A stretch of 14,879 nucleotides of DNA from Candidatus Latescibacterota bacterium (lineage in GTDB: Bacteria; Latescibacterota; UBA2968; UBA8231): NCBI GenBank assembly GCA_003529325.1, contig DPVW01000089.1, positions 19,822 to 34,700 on the forward strand, read 5' to 3'. The translations under genes and the position numbers were made by a program. How positions within the stretch are numbered: the stretch's first letter is position 1; each line of letters begins with the position of its first letter. Below the pieces are notes generated by a model. That model was given only the letters and a program-made list of their open reading frames with translations. It ran no database searches and was not told the origin of the DNA. Below, piece by piece: positions 14,055 to 14,879 of this stretch.

Positions 14055-14602
14055 CTAGTCTCGCGATAGTTCCCAGGAGCCATCCGTTCGACGTAGCGCG
14101 GCAACCCGCGGCGCAGCACGGCAATCATCTCCGCGGAATCCGGATCACGCTTGCACAGGATCCTGTGACGCATGTGCCGTATTCGTCCAGCGATAGGCAC
14201 GGCGATGCGCTGGACCTGAACCCCACGCTTCTTATCCTCCTCACTCAGTGAATTTGCGCCTCTGTCTTCTTCGTCTTCTTGCTCCTCTTGCTCCTCCCCA
14301 TCAGCCTCAACCTTCTGTTGCGCTTTGATCGCATCTCGTTCGGCGACAACCTTCTCCTCCACCCGCTGCACGATCTCTTCGTCACGACGCTGGAGTTCTT
14401 CCGTTTCCTCGCGACTCATATCCCCGTTGAGAGATCGCAATCGTCCACGCATCATGTCAGTCGCCCGCTGGCGTGCCTGCTCGACGTCCGCTGTGGCGTG
14501 ATAGAATTCCTCAATGATGAGATTGATCTTCAGCAGTCGCAATTCCTTGCGGAATGGCGTCGGCCTGATGAGTCGATTGATAAGTACCGTGAGACTCAGC
14601 AT
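14051..14602 (-). CDS. Acidic coiled-coil hypothetical protein
   Basis: 183 residues, no family recognised. Residues 1-35 are hydrophobic and basic (LTVLINRLIRPTPFRKELRL). A long charged helix follows (FYHATADVEQARQRATDMMR; REETEELQRRDEEIVQRVEE), likely coiled coil. Then comes a very acidic linker (EEQEEQEDEED) and a basic C-terminal segment (GRIRHMRHRILCKRDPDSAEM). No membrane helix or signal peptide is convincing. The ATG lies 4 nt upstream of the previous gene's stop codon, giving a 7-nt overlap, and its own stop overlaps the SDR start by 4 nt, so the three genes form one tightly coupled unit. A structural or adaptor role is a guess. Confidence 0.6.
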   Translation of the reverse strand: MLSLTVLINRLIRPTPFRKELRLLKINLIIEEFYHATADVEQARQRATDMMRGRLRSLNGDMSREETEELQRRDEEIVQRVEEKVVAERDAIKAQQKVEADGEEQEEQEDEEDRGANSLSEEDKKRGVQVQRIAVPIAGRIRHMRHRILCKRDPDSAEMIAVLRRGLPRYVERMAPGNYRETR

Positions 14603-14879
14603 GGCCGCCGCCGGGCGATCATACGCGCCTCCGTCTCCTTGCGATCCATGAGATCGATCAGTGGTCGCAGACTCTCGGGATCCCCCATCAACACCACGGG
14701 ACCAAGGCCCTTCGGTGACGGATCGGCAGTACTCTGCTCCTTTTCATTCGCCGCCAGCCGTTCTGCCGCCGCCGAAGCCAGTCTGGCGAGGCGTTGGGAC
14801 GCGTTCTTCTGCCCCTCCGATTTCATGAAGTCACGGATCAGTTGGGTACCCTGTTCCTGCACCTCCGTGATCCCCCACC
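14596..14879 (-). CDS. Helical hypothetical protein (partial, 5' end possibly off window)
   Basis: The frame is open from the window edge to a TGA at 14596. Either it continues beyond the window or it starts at the GTG at 14862, which has GGAG directly against it, too close for a good ribosome binding site, so I favour a partial gene. The visible ~93 residues are helical and rich in Ala, Glu and Arg (TQLIRDFMKSEGQKNASQRL, ARLASAAAERLAANEKE), then a Gly/Pro break (SPKGLGPVVLMGDPE) and a final helix. Family not recognised. The 7-nt overlap with the acidic coiled-coil gene suggests the two products work together. Confidence 0.5.
   Translation of the reverse strand, partial: WGITEVQEQGTQLIRDFMKSEGQKNASQRLARLASAAAERLAANEKEQSTADPSPKGLGPVVLMGDPESLRPLIDLMDRKETEARMIARRRPC

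Noticed and set aside
14260..14305. Repetitive CTTCTT/CTCCTC tract as a tandem repeat locus
   Set aside because: It encodes the acidic Glu/Asp-rich linker of the minus-strand coiled-coil protein; units are irregular, so codon bias explains it.

Overview
The window is a GC-rich, densely packed stretch of bacterial chromosome. It has short intergenic gaps, many GTG and TTG starts, and several 4 to 8 nt gene overlaps. No gap exceeds about 180 bases, and I see no tRNA, rRNA, CRISPR array or phage module. No taxonomic marker is present. Three promoter-like sites of the form TTG-N19/20-TAnnTTT(G/C), resembling the Bacteroidota -33/-7 promoter, hint at an uncultured lineage of the FCB supergroup, but this is weak inference.

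Left block (1-5439, minus strand). A three-gene operon is read leftward: an SGNH/GDSL-type membrane-anchored hydrolase (4306-5439), a YfhO-family polytopic membrane protein (1815-4313) and a DUF2723/GT117-type membrane protein with a TPR tail, cut by the window edge (1-1818). The gene junctions overlap (8 and 4 nt). All three look like cell-envelope glycan or glycoprotein modification enzymes. A 173-bp divergent regulatory region (5440-5612) separates this operon from the next block.

Middle block (5613-11225, plus strand). This block makes nucleotide sugars. It starts with a zinc-ribbon-containing NAD-dependent epimerase that appears to use a CTG start. Next come a 162-bp MITE-like element with perfect 19-bp inverted ends, an HddC-like sugar-1-phosphate nucleotidyltransferase, an HddA-like GHMP heptose kinase, a GmhA-like SIS isomerase and a transaldolase. 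Together they suggest GDP-manno-heptose synthesis from sedoheptulose 7-phosphate, with the transaldolase able to supply that substrate. The phosphatase step (GmhB) is not in the window. Two tightly coupled unknown genes (10012-10869 and 10866-11225) end the run.

Right block. A small helical protein (11282-11515) abuts a gluconate-5-dehydrogenase-like SDR (11516-12319). A six-bladed SMP-30/NHL-type propeller protein (12403-13221) follows with its own promoter candidate. Converging on it from the right edge is a second overlapping minus-strand operon: a partial helical unknown (14596-14879), an acidic coiled-coil unknown (14051-14602) and an SDR with a basic hydrophobic tail (13242-14054).

The points most worth a second look are the MITE whose right end carries the ribosome binding site of the nucleotidyltransferase, the heptose cassette with its own transaldolase and an isomerase with altered metal ligands, the CTG start, and the shared promoter motif.
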